DNA of 64,000 bases from Flavobacterium sp. Root901 (GTDB lineage Bacteria; Bacteroidota; Bacteroidia; Flavobacteriales; Flavobacteriaceae): assembly GCF_001429765.1 (NCBI RefSeq), contig NZ_LMJB01000007.1, positions 432,780 through 496,779 on the forward strand. The letters run 5' to 3'. The notes beneath the pieces are model-generated. The model saw nothing but the letters and a program-made list of their open reading frames with translations. It made no database searches and was not told the DNA's origin. The translations under genes were made by a program, and so were the position numbers. Below, piece after piece: positions 47,863 to 58,180 of this stretch (position 1 is its first letter; each line of letters begins with the position of its first letter).

Positions 47863-49146
47863 ATGAAAGCACCCGGCAAAATAAGCAGCCTATTTATCGA
47901 AATTGTATGTCTATTGTATATGCTGCTGCTGGTTTATGCGGCTATGAACAAAGGGCTTGATTTCGAAAATTTTCAAGTGGAACTTGCACAGTCACCATTG
48001 CTGAGCGCTTTTGCATCCTGGATATCGTGGACTGTGCTGATCATAGAATTTGGCATTGCGATATTCCTTCTTTTTCGAAAGACCAGAATAAAGGCTCTTT
48101 ATGCCGGATTCTGTTTGATGAGCATGTTTACTGCGTACATTTTTATAATGCTCAACTACAGTTCTTTTCTCCCTTGTTCATGCGGCGGCATTTTAGAGAA
48201 GATGAGCTGGAAACAGCATTTGATTTTCAACCTGTTTTTTGTTGCACTGGGAGCAACAGCCCTATTGCTGGATTATCGTCTCCGCACAAAAACAGATGCT
48301 TTAAGACTGACTCTGGCAAGTCCGCTAAAACTAATGATAAGCTTTGCTGTATGCATTTCAGCAGTACTTATTTTGTTTGTGTCTTCGGAAGAAATCATGC
48401 AGCATAAAAATCCATTTATCAGACGATATCCGCATCACCCCGTAACATTGATCAAAACTGTTGATTTAAAATATAATTCATACTACTTGGCCGGTCATGG
48501 AAATGGAAAGATATATCTTGGAAATCCAACTGCTGCCTTAAGCATATTAATGATTGACAGCAGATTCCGCCAGCATATGATAAGAGCATCGCTGGACAGA
48601 GGAGGCTTCTTCTTCAAATCTATCAAGCTGACCGTCACTCCTCCTTATTTTTTCATCCTTGATGGCGGATCTCCTGCAGTTTTCCGTGGAAAAATTAAGG
48701 ACTGGAAAGCCAGTTTGCTCACTCCTCCCCCTCCCTATTTTAATATTGGATTTCCTATTGACAGCAGCACAATTGTATTTAGGGGTATTAGTTCCAAAAC
48801 CAGCAATAATATCATCGGCCTATTCCGCTTTGGAAAAAAAGCAAATGCAAAAACACTTCCCCAGCTTCTGGAGAAACAGATTGACGGAGTATTTGATACA
48901 GATGGAATGCTGCATTACAGTCCTGAAATGAAACGGATAATTTACATCTATACGTACCGTAACCAATATATAGCAGCGGATGAAAACGGAGTCTTGAATT
49001 TTCGTGCCCATACGATCGATACATTTTCCCGTGCGCAGATAAAAGTCGCCTATCTGAAAGAAAAAACAGAGCGCGTTATGGCGGCACCTGGTGTAAATGT
49101 AAATAAAGCCAGCAGTGTCTGCGGCCCTCTTTGGTTAATTGAATAA
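47863..49146 (+). pseudogene. MauE/DoxX-like membrane protein, 3' end lost
   Basis: From ATG 47863, about 150 N-terminal residues form four to five membrane segments with the CSCGGILEKMSWKQHLIFN motif (about 105-123) of Bacteroidota MauE-like proteins, which are linked to thiol/disulfide or quinone chemistry. A periplasmic, beta-rich region of about 220 residues follows. The last homologous residues stop near 49124, where a transposase remnant on the opposite strand begins; the final SVCGPLWLIE residues are read from that remnant. The natural end is therefore missing, probably by a deletion after insertion. Activity is uncertain. Confidence 0.65.
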
Positions 49147-49336
49147 TATTTTGATTGATATTTAATTTGTAAGCTTGATTTGTATAACTTTCTATGAAAC
49201 GGTGACAGCACATTTTACAGTAGTACTGCTGTTTATAGTTTTTAGTTCTACCATTTCTAATAACCTTTTTCTCTTTGCATTTAGGACAGTTTAGATCATC
49301 ACTAATTCTGGAACACCATGTCGCATTTTTATTCAT
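49125..49336 (-). mobile_element. Transposase 5' remnant (IS1-like zinc ribbon)
   Basis: The minus strand starts MNKNATWC and contains a zinc ribbon: LNCPKCKEKKVIRNGRTKNY, then YYCKMCCHRF, followed by NINQNIIQLTKEG, as in the first part of IS1/ISNCY-type transposases. Homology ends at KEG (about 49125), where the strand becomes antisense of the MauE-like gene. The catalytic DDE part is missing, so it cannot transpose by itself. No terminal inverted repeats were seen. Confidence 0.7.
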
Positions 49337-49364
49337 ATTAGCACGTTTAAGGCAATATTAAAAC

Positions 49365-49394
49365 AAAAAAGATGAGCAGTAATGCTCATCTTTA
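49365..49394. terminator. Hairpin terminator between remnant and lipoprotein gene
   Basis: AAGATGAGCA / TGCTCATCTT arms around GTAA, with A runs left and T right, so it could terminate in both directions. It lies downstream of the lipoprotein gene (49513-49956, minus strand). Confidence 0.75.
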
Positions 49395-49512
49395 AATTAT
49401 TTTTAATGATATTTATTCTATTTCAACAGGTTAAAAATCTAAAATATCATATCACTAACTTTGAAACAATACCCAACATTAACCAAATTCCAAGGTGCTG
49501 TCTAGCATCTTC

Positions 49513-49956
49513 TCATCCTCCACCATACATGTAAATGTCGTTAGCTTTTATATTTTTCTCCTTAATAAATTCAACTTTATTATTCCTACTACTTAATACA
49601 AAAGTTCCTAAATAGTTTTCAGGGGGAGCTTTCATCCAAAATTTCCCTATCAAAGTAACTTGTCCGTCACTTTTATTAATAGTATACCAACTACTATCAC
49701 AATCAATTAAAGTAAAAAAATTACTATTATCATACAAATAACTCTTTGCACCAACACCTATATCTCCTTGTATTTTAATTTCGTCAATATCCCCTTTACT
49801 ACAATTTATTGTTAAGTAACGATCGTATTCTCTTAAAATAGGATTACTTTTTTCAATTCTAATTGTAATATTATTTACACTAATATTGTCCTCACATTCA
49901 ATCTTCTTGCCACAAGAAATGAGAATAAATATCAAAAATATAATGTTCCTTTTCAT
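49513..49956 (-). CDS. Lipoprotein, probable immunity to the Rhs tip
   Basis: A 147-residue lipoprotein: signal MKRNIIFLIFILISC with lipobox LISC, then a beta-rich domain with NISVNNITIRIEKSN. It lies 20 bases downstream of the Rhs gene (49977) in the same direction, is small and is visibly more AT-rich than the Rhs core, which is the usual position and character of an immunity gene for a polymorphic toxin. As a lipoprotein it would act in the periplasm or outer membrane, which suggests a toxin acting there. No family recognised. Confidence 0.6.
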   Translation of the reverse strand: MKRNIIFLIFILISCGKKIECEDNISVNNITIRIEKSNPILREYDRYLTINCSKGDIDEIKIQGDIGVGAKSYLYDNSNFFTLIDCDSSWYTINKSDGQVTLIGKFWMKAPPENYLGTFVLSSRNNKVEFIKEKNIKANDIYMYGGG

Positions 49957-49976
49957 TTTTTTTAGTTTAAATAATT

Positions 49977-52900
49977 CTATTTTTTATCTTGTATTCCTCT
50001 GAAAACGGCATAATCTAATCCTGCTGCGTACCAGCTCCAATTTGTTAAATTTATTTTCCACTTGGAATCCAAATCAAAGTCAGCAGCTTGATTATTTTCT
50101 ACTAATTCACTAAAATCATCGTCACTAGTATAACCAAGACCTGGTACGTAATCACCTTTACCAGGATCCCAATTGTATTCATCGTGATAACTAACCTCAA
50201 TAGAACCTGAAATTGTATACCCATTGAAAACTGAAGTATTACCCCTACTAACCTTAAACGAAACATTTGTTTTAATTATGTATCCTCCACTTCCATATAA
50301 TAAATCAGGTTCGTCATGTCGTGCATAATAAGAATTATTCCATGTACCTTTTAAAGTTATTGTCTCTCCTAATTTCATCTTACTAATTTGATCATTAAAT
50401 TTTACACTAAATAAGTTCAGTATATTTTCTGCAATTCCTTTTCTAACGCTTAAATTAGACATAAGAAACGAAGACGAAACATTTTTCCCTTTTGATTTTC
50501 CTCCTTTACCTTGTAAAAAATACTCCATATTGTTAGCTGCAAAATTCATCCCCACTGCTCTAGCATTCTTTATCATACTTCTACCATGTGCAATAGTTAT
50601 AGGACATTTATCGCAAGTACTTCCATCTTGATTTAATCCTTGACTAGCCATAGTTTCTCCAAATGATACTTGATCACCCTGACTATTAACATACATATTT
50701 TTATTCCAATCATAATGTTCTCCATCAGCACCGCTAGGATCCTTCCAATATGCTGGATTATTGTCAAATGCAGAGTATGGAGATTGACTATGATGTAAAA
50801 TTGGATCTTGAACTATCCATCTTGCTATAGCAGGATCATATTGTCTTGCGTCCATTGCGAACATCCCAAGCCCAAGCTCGTCTTGAAGCTCTTTTCCATT
50901 GTATTTATACTGCTCTGCAGCTGAACTTCCATATGCAAATTTAGGGATATTATTATACCCTTGGTGCTCGAGTCCAAAAGCATAATAATTATTCTCCTCA
51001 ATGATATCGGTAAGTCCAGAACTAACATTTTTAGCATAACTCAGCCTTACGTTCCCAAGATGATCTTTGTACTGGAAAACATATGAAAGCGTTCCTGCAT
51101 TGTTAGCCACATAACCTTCCTGCGTTGGAAAAAACTGAAGGTCAAATGTTCCTGTGTTAACTTTTTTATATTGAAAACCGCCCAAATACTCCGTTGTTGT
51201 TGTATTGGAAGGGGAAGTTTCTAAAACTGTTTTCTGGATCTTCTCCCCGGCGGCATTGTAAAGATAAGTAATATTACCACCCGGTAGTGTTATTTTTACT
51301 GGCAGGTTTAAATGATTATAAGAAATACTGGTTGTGATTCCCTTATTGGTATCAGTAAGCATATTTCCATTGGCATCATATGAGTAATCATCCACAGTAT
51401 CGGAAACCGTATTCACCGCATCGTCCTTGAACCCAAATTGGTCAATCGCAGCTGCATCGGAGACTTTCATTAATCGGTTTCCAGAATCATAATCATATTT
51501 TAGATCATCCATCATCCCGTAATTGGACGCTAACGCTGCAGATGGATTAGCAGTTATTGCTCCCCTTCTCTGCAATTTGAGAATATTACCGTTCTTATCA
51601 TATTGTATATTATCCTCACTGAACAGCCCCGCATTATCCACCGCACTCTTGAGCCTGTTCAGGGCATCATAGCTGTAAACATAGTTTCTGACGCTTTTAT
51701 CATTATTATCACTTGCCCACAGCGTCTGGCTGATGTTCCCATTGTATAATTTTTTGGATGCGTCAGCAATCCCGTCGTAATTGATCTGAAAAGCGAACAA
51801 ATCTTTTGGATCCGATCCGTTAGTTAACTGGTTTATGTTATTAATTCCCTTGAGCCAGCCTCTGATATTATAACTATAATCCACTTTCTGAAGCGGTGCA
51901 GACTGGGTGTTTCCTACTTTTTTAGAGGTCAGCTGTCCAAGTGCATCATATTCATTGAAAGCCAGCAGCTGTGTATTTCCTGCTGTGGTCTGTCTGACAG
52001 ATTCTAACCGGTCCTGATCAGTATAAGAATAATCGTCACGAATCGAAATTACCGTACCGCCCGAAACCCTCTGGTGCGTGGTTATCGCATAAATAGTTTT
52101 TCCTGTGAAATCAAAATTAGTCTCAACCTGCTTATTTCCTCCTTGGAAATTGGATGTATAACTGCGTATGGCTCTGGCTTTTTCATCATAAAGTGCATAA
52201 GCTGTTTCAGCTCTTAGCGGAGCGGTGCTCCCTTCCAATACTCGGGTCCAGCTGCCTGTAGCAAGACCGGTGGGTTTTGAAGTCGAATTATTAAAAAATA
52301 CAGTCTGCCCCGCCGCCGCCGTAAAGGAAACAGGCGCCCCCGGATAATCATAGTTATCATAATAATTTACTGTCAGGATATGGTAAACGCTCGCTGGCGC
52401 AGCCGCAGAGTTAGTCGGCCATGCCAGATTGGTGTAGCGGATATCAACATTGTTAACTGTAATTAATGCCGCAGATTTTGTTTCGCTAAAATTTGCTGCA
52501 GTATTATTTCTAGCTTTCTGGATATCAGTCCTGTCCAGGGCCGTGACAGAAACTGCAGGCATCCATCCTGTTATTACCGGCCTGCTGAAGGCATCGTATT
52601 TTGTTACTACCCAGCCTGAAGACGTTAAATTGCTGAATGGCGAATTTGCAGGTCCTGTAGCTACTACACGATCCAGTTTATCATAAACAATAAACTCCCA
52701 TTGTTTCCCCGGAAGTTTTTTTTCCACCAGACGATTAAGATGGTCGTATTTATACTGATAACATAGGTCGTTCAAAACTTGTCCGGTAATAACACCATCA
52801 GCTTTAGGAGTGATCACATAAGTAAGGTTGCCGTAGATATCATACACATAGTAAGTATCATGTTTTTCATTAACTGCACCGGCACCGACTTTTCCATAAG

Positions 52901-53636
52901 TTCTTTTCAGTACCAGCTGACCTTCTTTATTCTTAAATTCTATAATGCATCCTGAAGTTTCTGATAAAGGGACAGCGGCATTCTCATCATATACTAAATT
53001 TTTATATAATTCACCTTCCGCATACGTTCCGGCATCAGAAAGACTTATATCATACAATTCATTGGCCGTATTCCAAACAGTCACAGCTTTAAAAAAACGA
53101 ACTTCAGCAGCTACATTAGACTGGTAGTCCAATTTTATCTCGTGGCCTTTACCCATTTCCCATGATGTACCGGGAGCAGCCTGTTTCAGAACCCGGTTTA
53201 ACGGAGAAGCCTCCAATTGCTGTTCCGAATATGGGTTCGTAGTATATTCATATTTAGCAGTATTATAAAGAGTTCCAAGCGAAGATAATGAAGCTGTCAT
53301 GCTCATAAGAGGATAAGATAATGTAGAGTTTGAAAGAGTATAAGGAAGATATTCCTTTATCTGTCTTCCGTAATTATCATATTCTACAGGAGTTATAATA
53401 TCTGAGCCATCCCCCCCCGTGCCGATAGCGGTAGTTTGTATTGGACGGCCAAGGCCGTCAAAATAGGTAACTTTCTGAACCTTTTCCTCTTTTTTAAGTG
53501 CATTCAAAGCACTTGCGGAAACAGGTTTCTTTGGAGAAACAACATAAATGAAGTTATCATCGCTGAAGCTCTGAGCTGTTATCCACTGTCCAGCAGCAGA
53601 TAACAAAAACAGTAAGAGTAAATATTTTTTTATCAC
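49977..53636 (-). CDS. Rhs-repeat polymorphic toxin (DUF6443 + Rhs core)
   Basis: A 1219-residue secreted protein. A signal peptide ends GQWITAQS; a DUF6443-type region follows (KVTYFDGLGRPIQTTAIGTG, about 50-75), then YD-repeat/Rhs sequence (YDALNRLKSAVDN; YDANGNMLTDTNKG) and the Rhs-associated core around YKYNGKELQDELGLGMFAMD, with YDPAIARWIVQDPI (about 915-965). The last 240 residues are a different, AT-rich tip including SYHDEYNWDPGKG and the end LDYAVFRGIQDKK, a likely toxin domain that I cannot name. The D-x-Y-x-W-D stretch faintly recalls colicin-M-type toxins, without the rest of the active site. It lies 28 bases downstream of the DUF5977 gene. The immunity candidate is the next gene downstream. 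Confidence 0.85.
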   Translation of the reverse strand: MIKKYLLLLFLLSAAGQWITAQSFSDDNFIYVVSPKKPVSASALNALKKEEKVQKVTYFDGLGRPIQTTAIGTGGDGSDIITPVEYDNYGRQIKEYLPYTLSNSTLSYPLMSMTASLSSLGTLYNTAKYEYTTNPYSEQQLEASPLNRVLKQAAPGTSWEMGKGHEIKLDYQSNVAAEVRFFKAVTVWNTANELYDISLSDAGTYAEGELYKNLVYDENAAVPLSETSGCIIEFKNKEGQLVLKRTYGKVGAGAVNEKHDTYYVYDIYGNLTYVITPKADGVITGQVLNDLCYQYKYDHLNRLVEKKLPGKQWEFIVYDKLDRVVATGPANSPFSNLTSSGWVVTKYDAFSRPVITGWMPAVSVTALDRTDIQKARNNTAANFSETKSAALITVNNVDIRYTNLAWPTNSAAAPASVYHILTVNYYDNYDYPGAPVSFTAAAGQTVFFNNSTSKPTGLATGSWTRVLEGSTAPLRAETAYALYDEKARAIRSYTSNFQGGNKQVETNFDFTGKTIYAITTHQRVSGGTVISIRDDYSYTDQDRLESVRQTTAGNTQLLAFNEYDALGQLTSKKVGNTQSAPLQKVDYSYNIRGWLKGINNINQLTNGSDPKDLFAFQINYDGIADASKKLYNGNISQTLWASDNNDKSVRNYVYSYDALNRLKSAVDNAGLFSEDNIQYDKNGNILKLQRRGAITANPSAALASNYGMMDDLKYDYDSGNRLMKVSDAAAIDQFGFKDDAVNTVSDTVDDYSYDANGNMLTDTNKGITTSISYNHLNLPVKITLPGGNITYLYNAAGEKIQKTVLETSPSNTTTTEYLGGFQYKKVNTGTFDLQFFPTQEGYVANNAGTLSYVFQYKDHLGNVRLSYAKNVSSGLTDIIEENNYYAFGLEHQGYNNIPKFAYGSSAAEQYKYNGKELQDELGLGMFAMDARQYDPAIARWIVQDPILHHSQSPYSAFDNNPAYWKDPSGADGEHYDWNKNMYVNSQGDQVSFGETMASQGLNQDGSTCDKCPITIAHGRSMIKNARAVGMNFAANNMEYFLQGKGGKSKGKNVSSSFLMSNLSVRKGIAENILNLFSVKFNDQISKMKLGETITLKGTWNNSYYARHDEPDLLYGSGGYIIKTNVSFKVSRGNTSVFNGYTISGSIEVSYHDEYNWDPGKGDYVPGLGYTSDDDFSELVENNQAADFDLDSKWKINLTNWSWYAAGLDYAVFRGIQDKK

Positions 53637-53664
53637 GATTATCTTCTTTTTTTACTAGTGATTA

Positions 53665-56600
53665 TTAATTTTTCCATATTGTAACCAGCTGAACACTCTG
53701 GACAGGAGCCGGCAGTACGAAAGAGCCGGTTTTAGAAAGCTGTCCAGGGGCCATATTGATCTCAACAATTCTAGGCTCCACATTATAACCATCTGCAAAT
53801 ACAAGATTAAAACGAAGCGTATAACCCGTAGGATTAGAAACCGCTTTAGCCACAATAGCGAGAGTTTTACTCGCCGATATCCATCCATACTGATAGGTAA
53901 TCACCTGGGTACAGGTACCGTTCAGATTAGCATTTGCCAGACCGTCAGCATTAAATTTGGCAAGTCCCGCCTCATCTGCCGCTGCCTGGGTATTCCCGGT
54001 TGCCGCACCTGCAGGCTGGCTGTAAAATACTCCCGAACCATATTGTCCTTCAGGACAATTTTGTCTGTAAAAGGTATTACTGTAGGCAATACTGTTATAT
54101 AAGCAGGCTCCCATTAAATTTGCATATTGACGGCCGGCCGACAAGAATTTATCATGACCTAGTTTATCGGCGTCAGCCTGTGAAATGGTTGATGTTACCG
54201 CTCCTGCAGCCTGACTGTATACCACGCTCGAACCGACTGCACCTGAAGGACAGCCCCCTTTTGTAAAGCTGCCGCTTTCAGCGGGACTGCTGTAGGTACA
54301 GCTTCCCAAATTATTGGCATTGGCCTGTCCGCTGGTATTAAACAGCGCAAGACCTTTTGCATCTGCATCTGCCTGAGAAATGGTTGAAGTAGCAGCACCT
54401 GCAGCCTGGCTGTAAGCCACAACAGATCCAGTTCCTGTACCGCAATTGTTTCTTGTGAAAGATCCGCTTCTGGCCGCACTGTTAAAAAAACATGTCCCAG
54501 CTGCATTGGCATTGGCCTGGCCGTTAGTGTTAAACAGCGTAAGACCTTTTGCATCTGCATCTGCCTGGGAAATAGTCGAAGTAACAGCACCTGAAGCCTG
54601 GCTGTAAGCCACACTGGATCCCACTGCACCTGCGGCGCAGTTGTTTTTTATGAAAGATGCGCTTCTGGCTGCACTTTTATATATTACTGCATATGGATCA
54701 GCAGCAGAGCAGTCAACCAGTCTGTCCTTAAATCCATAGCAGTATCTCTGAAGAACATTTAAATTACTGTCTTTTACCAATGAAAGTCTTCCAAAAATAT
54801 CATACTCATAATACGTAGTAAGACCTTTTGGATCAGTTATGCTCGTCACACCTACAAGAGGAAGATATGTATAACTGTACATCATCGCATCTGACATCAA
54901 AACACTGCCCCTTAATCCATTAACAGCAGGCAAATTTACCTCACTGTAACTGTCTAAAGCTGTGGTCGATATTCCGAGTGCTGAAGCAGTCTGTAAGTAA
55001 GTAGCATTTTCAATCTTGGCAATTATTCTAGTTTTATTATATCCCCATAAAAAAGTCGTATAAGCTCCATATTTATTGTGATATTGTATAATATTGCCTC
55101 TGCTGTCATATAAATCCACAACTTTATCCAGTTCATACTGATTTGTGGATTTTGCTTTTTGGGAACTGACCATCATTTCTCGAAACTGTCCATTTAACTG
55201 CTGTAATGCATAGACACTCTTCTGACTGGAAATAATTTCATTATCTCTTGACACAATTGTTTCCAGCACCGGTATGAAATTTTTAGCAAGCATACCAGTT
55301 TCTAAACTTCCTGAATAATCAAAGGGATATTTAAAATTAACTGATTTTGTATAATCTCCGAGTGTACTTTTTTCACTCTGAAGATAAGTGCTTCCAAAAA
55401 ATGCAGAATTTTCAGGATAAGTTTTATATTCCCATGTGGTTCCAATACTCAGGTTTTTATTCAAATAATTTATTTCCTGCGAAGAAGTCATCTTAAAATC
55501 TGAGTATTCTTTTTCATATGCATTTCCAGCATACACCATTTCAAAAATATTGGGACAGCATGGACAAATGAAGTTATAATCAAATCCTCTTGATTTGCCG
55601 CTGCCAATACTTTGATAAACATTTATCTGCTCTTTAAGTTTTGTTTTCTGTTCGTTAAAGAAAATCAGTCTTTTTAGTTTCCCCCTTTTAAAATCGTTTG
55701 AGTTCTTTTCATCAAAAATACTATGGCTGTATGATAATGTCTTGGTATAAGGCATATCTGGATATTCATTGTATGAATTATACTGATATTCTTTATAGCC
55801 GTTTCCGTTTTCAATTTCAAAAACCTTTGAATAAGCAATGTGGCCTCCTGAGAAATTCGATAAAGGCACCAGGTTATTGATGCTAAAATTTTTTTCCAAA
55901 TAAACACTCTGATCCTCTGTATAAGTACGCCACTCAACATAATACCTGTTTTTTAGCGAAAGAATTCCACTTGATACACTAGAAGCAATATCTGTTGTAT
56001 ACTTAAAAGTTTTTACATTATTTTTTACACCGTCAAAATTTGTGACCTGCTGAATTCTCAAACCGCCGGCAATATCATTTTCAGAAGCCAGTTCTAATTT
56101 ATCGTTAACGTAAGATGAGTACGAATGGGGTTCAAATTTAAATTCTGTATATCCGCCTGTAGGATAGACAACCTTTTTCAGGCTTCCAATCTGTAGAAAA
56201 TCCGCATCAGGTTTTCTTGTGTCATAATGCAGTGCATACTTATCAGATTCATTAACACTGAAAAAAGAATTACTGTATTTGGTCCCTTTATAGTAGCCCC
56301 AGTGGTCTATTGCCCTTGAAAGATAATAAGGAAGCTCGTCAAAGCTGTTGTATTCAAATTTATAAGAATTCTCAGGCCTCCAGCTGCCATTTACATAAGT
56401 CCCGTTTTCTACCGCTAAAAGGTTTAAACGTTCATTAAGGTTAGTATTTCTAATTAGTTTTGTATATTTTGTAGATGCCTTGTCACTAATCGTTATTGCA
56501 TCTAACTGGGCTAGCTTTACCTTATTCAATAAATAGGCAAGCCCAAATCCATTGCCTTTTTCGTCCGTTAAAGGCAGCATCTTATCGTTTGCATCATGCA

Positions 56601-57768
56601 CAAGCAGATAAAAATCCCTTTCATAAGAATTTGATGACGGATCATAGGCCGAGGACCATTCAAACATCTTATCTCTTAGGACATTATCTTCATCGTCTGG
56701 CGTATAATATTTAAAATTGGAGGTACTTCGGGAAAAATTTACTGTTACACCACCCAAAGTAGTTATTTTCTTTAAATAACTAGGAACTAAAAGACTGGCA
56801 CCAACAGTATTTGATCTCACAGATGCATTGACACATTCATTAAGGAAAGTTAAAAAGCTGTCATTTTTATATTTCTGCCGTTTGGAGAACATCTGATTTA
56901 AATAAAAATATGCCTGATAGTCGCCTCTATCATATTCAAATGTATATACCTGATTCCCTAGCCTGTCTATAACACCAGTTAAATACCATGCAGTAGCGGC
57001 TGTTAAAGATCCTGAATAATCAAAGAGATTATTGTGTGTATATTCAATAGAATTAGCAGTATTTCCAAAAACATATTTATTCCCCTGCTCATCGGTAATA
57101 GTAATTTTTCCTATAGATTTAGGCGGTACAGCATTATTGTAGCAGGACATACAGTGTGTTGTTCTTCCCAGCGTGAGAACATTATCAGACATATTGATTT
57201 CTACTGTTAAATTACTGTCGGACTTAACCTTCCAAGTCCCATCATGATTTAAAAAGAATGTACCGGTATTTCCTAAAAAATTAAAAGTAAATACATCAGG
57301 TTCAAAATCATGCTGTGTATTTGGAACTAAATTTTTCAGATAATTTGTATCAGTCCAGTTAGCTGCGTTCAGCGCATTAAAATTATACAAATAACCTTTT
57401 TGCGCTAAAGGGAAATTTGCCCAGGACGAGTCAAAAAATAATTCGTCTACCGCTTTACCTTTCATCGTCCTTACAATGACACCTCCCGCTTCCATATTCC
57501 AGTTCTGTCCGATCCAGCTCGGCAGCTCATTAACTTTAACACCCCCTGTATCATAATTTAAGGAGAGGTTTAATGGTATATTATTCTCATTTAGTGAAAA
57601 AATTGGGACGCTGACGTTAACTTTTCCTGTATAATTACTTACTGGCACGTCGCCAAATTTTCCCAGTGAAGCTGCATTTGGAGTGGCGACGTTCTGCGGG
57701 ATTTTTACATTTTGTCCATGGAGTAAAATACCATAGACACTCAGTAAAATGAGTAGTGGTTTCTTCAT
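53665..57768 (-). CDS. DUF5977-repeat secreted protein, Rhs partner
   Basis: A 1367-residue protein with a signal peptide (LLILLSVYGILLHGQ). The first 1000 residues contain SpvB/YD-like beta structure (SLNYDTGGVKVNELPSWIGQ; LTTYYEYDIFGRLSLVKDSN). Residues about 1027-1290 are four DUF5977 repeats of about 64 residues (AARSASF...NNC...AYSQASGA...ISQADADAKGL...). A C-terminal beta domain follows. It directly precedes an Rhs gene; this pair occurs repeatedly in Flavobacterium and may form a surface toxin-delivery or adhesion system. Likely exported to the periplasm or cell surface. No mechanism is established. Confidence 0.8.
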   Translation of the reverse strand: MKKPLLILLSVYGILLHGQNVKIPQNVATPNAASLGKFGDVPVSNYTGKVNVSVPIFSLNENNIPLNLSLNYDTGGVKVNELPSWIGQNWNMEAGGVIVRTMKGKAVDELFFDSSWANFPLAQKGYLYNFNALNAANWTDTNYLKNLVPNTQHDFEPDVFTFNFLGNTGTFFLNHDGTWKVKSDSNLTVEINMSDNVLTLGRTTHCMSCYNNAVPPKSIGKITITDEQGNKYVFGNTANSIEYTHNNLFDYSGSLTAATAWYLTGVIDRLGNQVYTFEYDRGDYQAYFYLNQMFSKRQKYKNDSFLTFLNECVNASVRSNTVGASLLVPSYLKKITTLGGVTVNFSRSTSNFKYYTPDDEDNVLRDKMFEWSSAYDPSSNSYERDFYLLVHDANDKMLPLTDEKGNGFGLAYLLNKVKLAQLDAITISDKASTKYTKLIRNTNLNERLNLLAVENGTYVNGSWRPENSYKFEYNSFDELPYYLSRAIDHWGYYKGTKYSNSFFSVNESDKYALHYDTRKPDADFLQIGSLKKVVYPTGGYTEFKFEPHSYSSYVNDKLELASENDIAGGLRIQQVTNFDGVKNNVKTFKYTTDIASSVSSGILSLKNRYYVEWRTYTEDQSVYLEKNFSINNLVPLSNFSGGHIAYSKVFEIENGNGYKEYQYNSYNEYPDMPYTKTLSYSHSIFDEKNSNDFKRGKLKRLIFFNEQKTKLKEQINVYQSIGSGKSRGFDYNFICPCCPNIFEMVYAGNAYEKEYSDFKMTSSQEINYLNKNLSIGTTWEYKTYPENSAFFGSTYLQSEKSTLGDYTKSVNFKYPFDYSGSLETGMLAKNFIPVLETIVSRDNEIISSQKSVYALQQLNGQFREMMVSSQKAKSTNQYELDKVVDLYDSRGNIIQYHNKYGAYTTFLWGYNKTRIIAKIENATYLQTASALGISTTALDSYSEVNLPAVNGLRGSVLMSDAMMYSYTYLPLVGVTSITDPKGLTTYYEYDIFGRLSLVKDSNLNVLQRYCYGFKDRLVDCSAADPYAVIYKSAARSASFIKNNCAAGAVGSSVAYSQASGAVTSTISQADADAKGLTLFNTNGQANANAAGTCFFNSAARSGSFTRNNCGTGTGSVVAYSQAAGAATSTISQADADAKGLALFNTSGQANANNLGSCTYSSPAESGSFTKGGCPSGAVGSSVVYSQAAGAVTSTISQADADKLGHDKFLSAGRQYANLMGACLYNSIAYSNTFYRQNCPEGQYGSGVFYSQPAGAATGNTQAAADEAGLAKFNADGLANANLNGTCTQVITYQYGWISASKTLAIVAKAVSNPTGYTLRFNLVFADGYNVEPRIVEINMAPGQLSKTGSFVLPAPVQSVQLVTIWKN
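53908..54691 (-). repeat. Four tandem DUF5977 repeats
   Basis: Inside the DUF5977 gene. Four units of about 190 bases (64 residues) share A-x-S-x-x-F, a Cys pair, YSQ-A-GA and ADA-x-GL/KF-ANA-G-C patterns. The first three are close at DNA level, so recombination between them could change repeat number. Confidence 0.7.
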
Positions 57769-58180
57769 GTTTTAACTTTTCTTTTTTTAATCAGCTGATT
57801 AACAGCAATTATAAAAAGCGCTTAGTACGCTTTAATTTTGCGCAATATTATAACAAAAAACCGCTGGAATATTATAAATATTAACAAATATTAACTTTAT
57901 AAAATTAAGAACAATTAAGTACTTCATGATGAATAGGTTGCCAGAAAAAAAAATATGTATTAAAAAAAACTCTGCTCATTTTTAGCTCAGATACAATCAA
58001 CAAACCATTTTTTGCAGTCATAGAAATTACCATGAAGCATAAAGCTTTCTCTTCAATAAAAAAAATTGTTATATCTCCAAATAAGTCAACTTATTTTAGC
58101 ACGAGATAATTGGACTTGATACCTTTTTTGCCACCAAAAATCCAAGGCGAATTTTATTGATGTTTCACGTGTTTAAGTTT

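Noticed and set aside
50825..51037. Minus-strand 70-residue frame inside the Rhs core
   Set aside because: It is a shifted frame of the Rhs gene, which has continuous Rhs motifs in its own frame.
53908..54691. Tandem repeat as a CRISPR array
   Set aside because: Units are about 190 bases, keep an open reading frame and encode DUF5977 domains; no CRISPR array was found elsewhere in the window.
58130..58140. GCCACCAAAA resembling the tRNA CCACCAAAA as attR core
   Set aside because: Nine shared bases are not enough, and the arm-like motifs at 58181-58322 would then lie outside the island.
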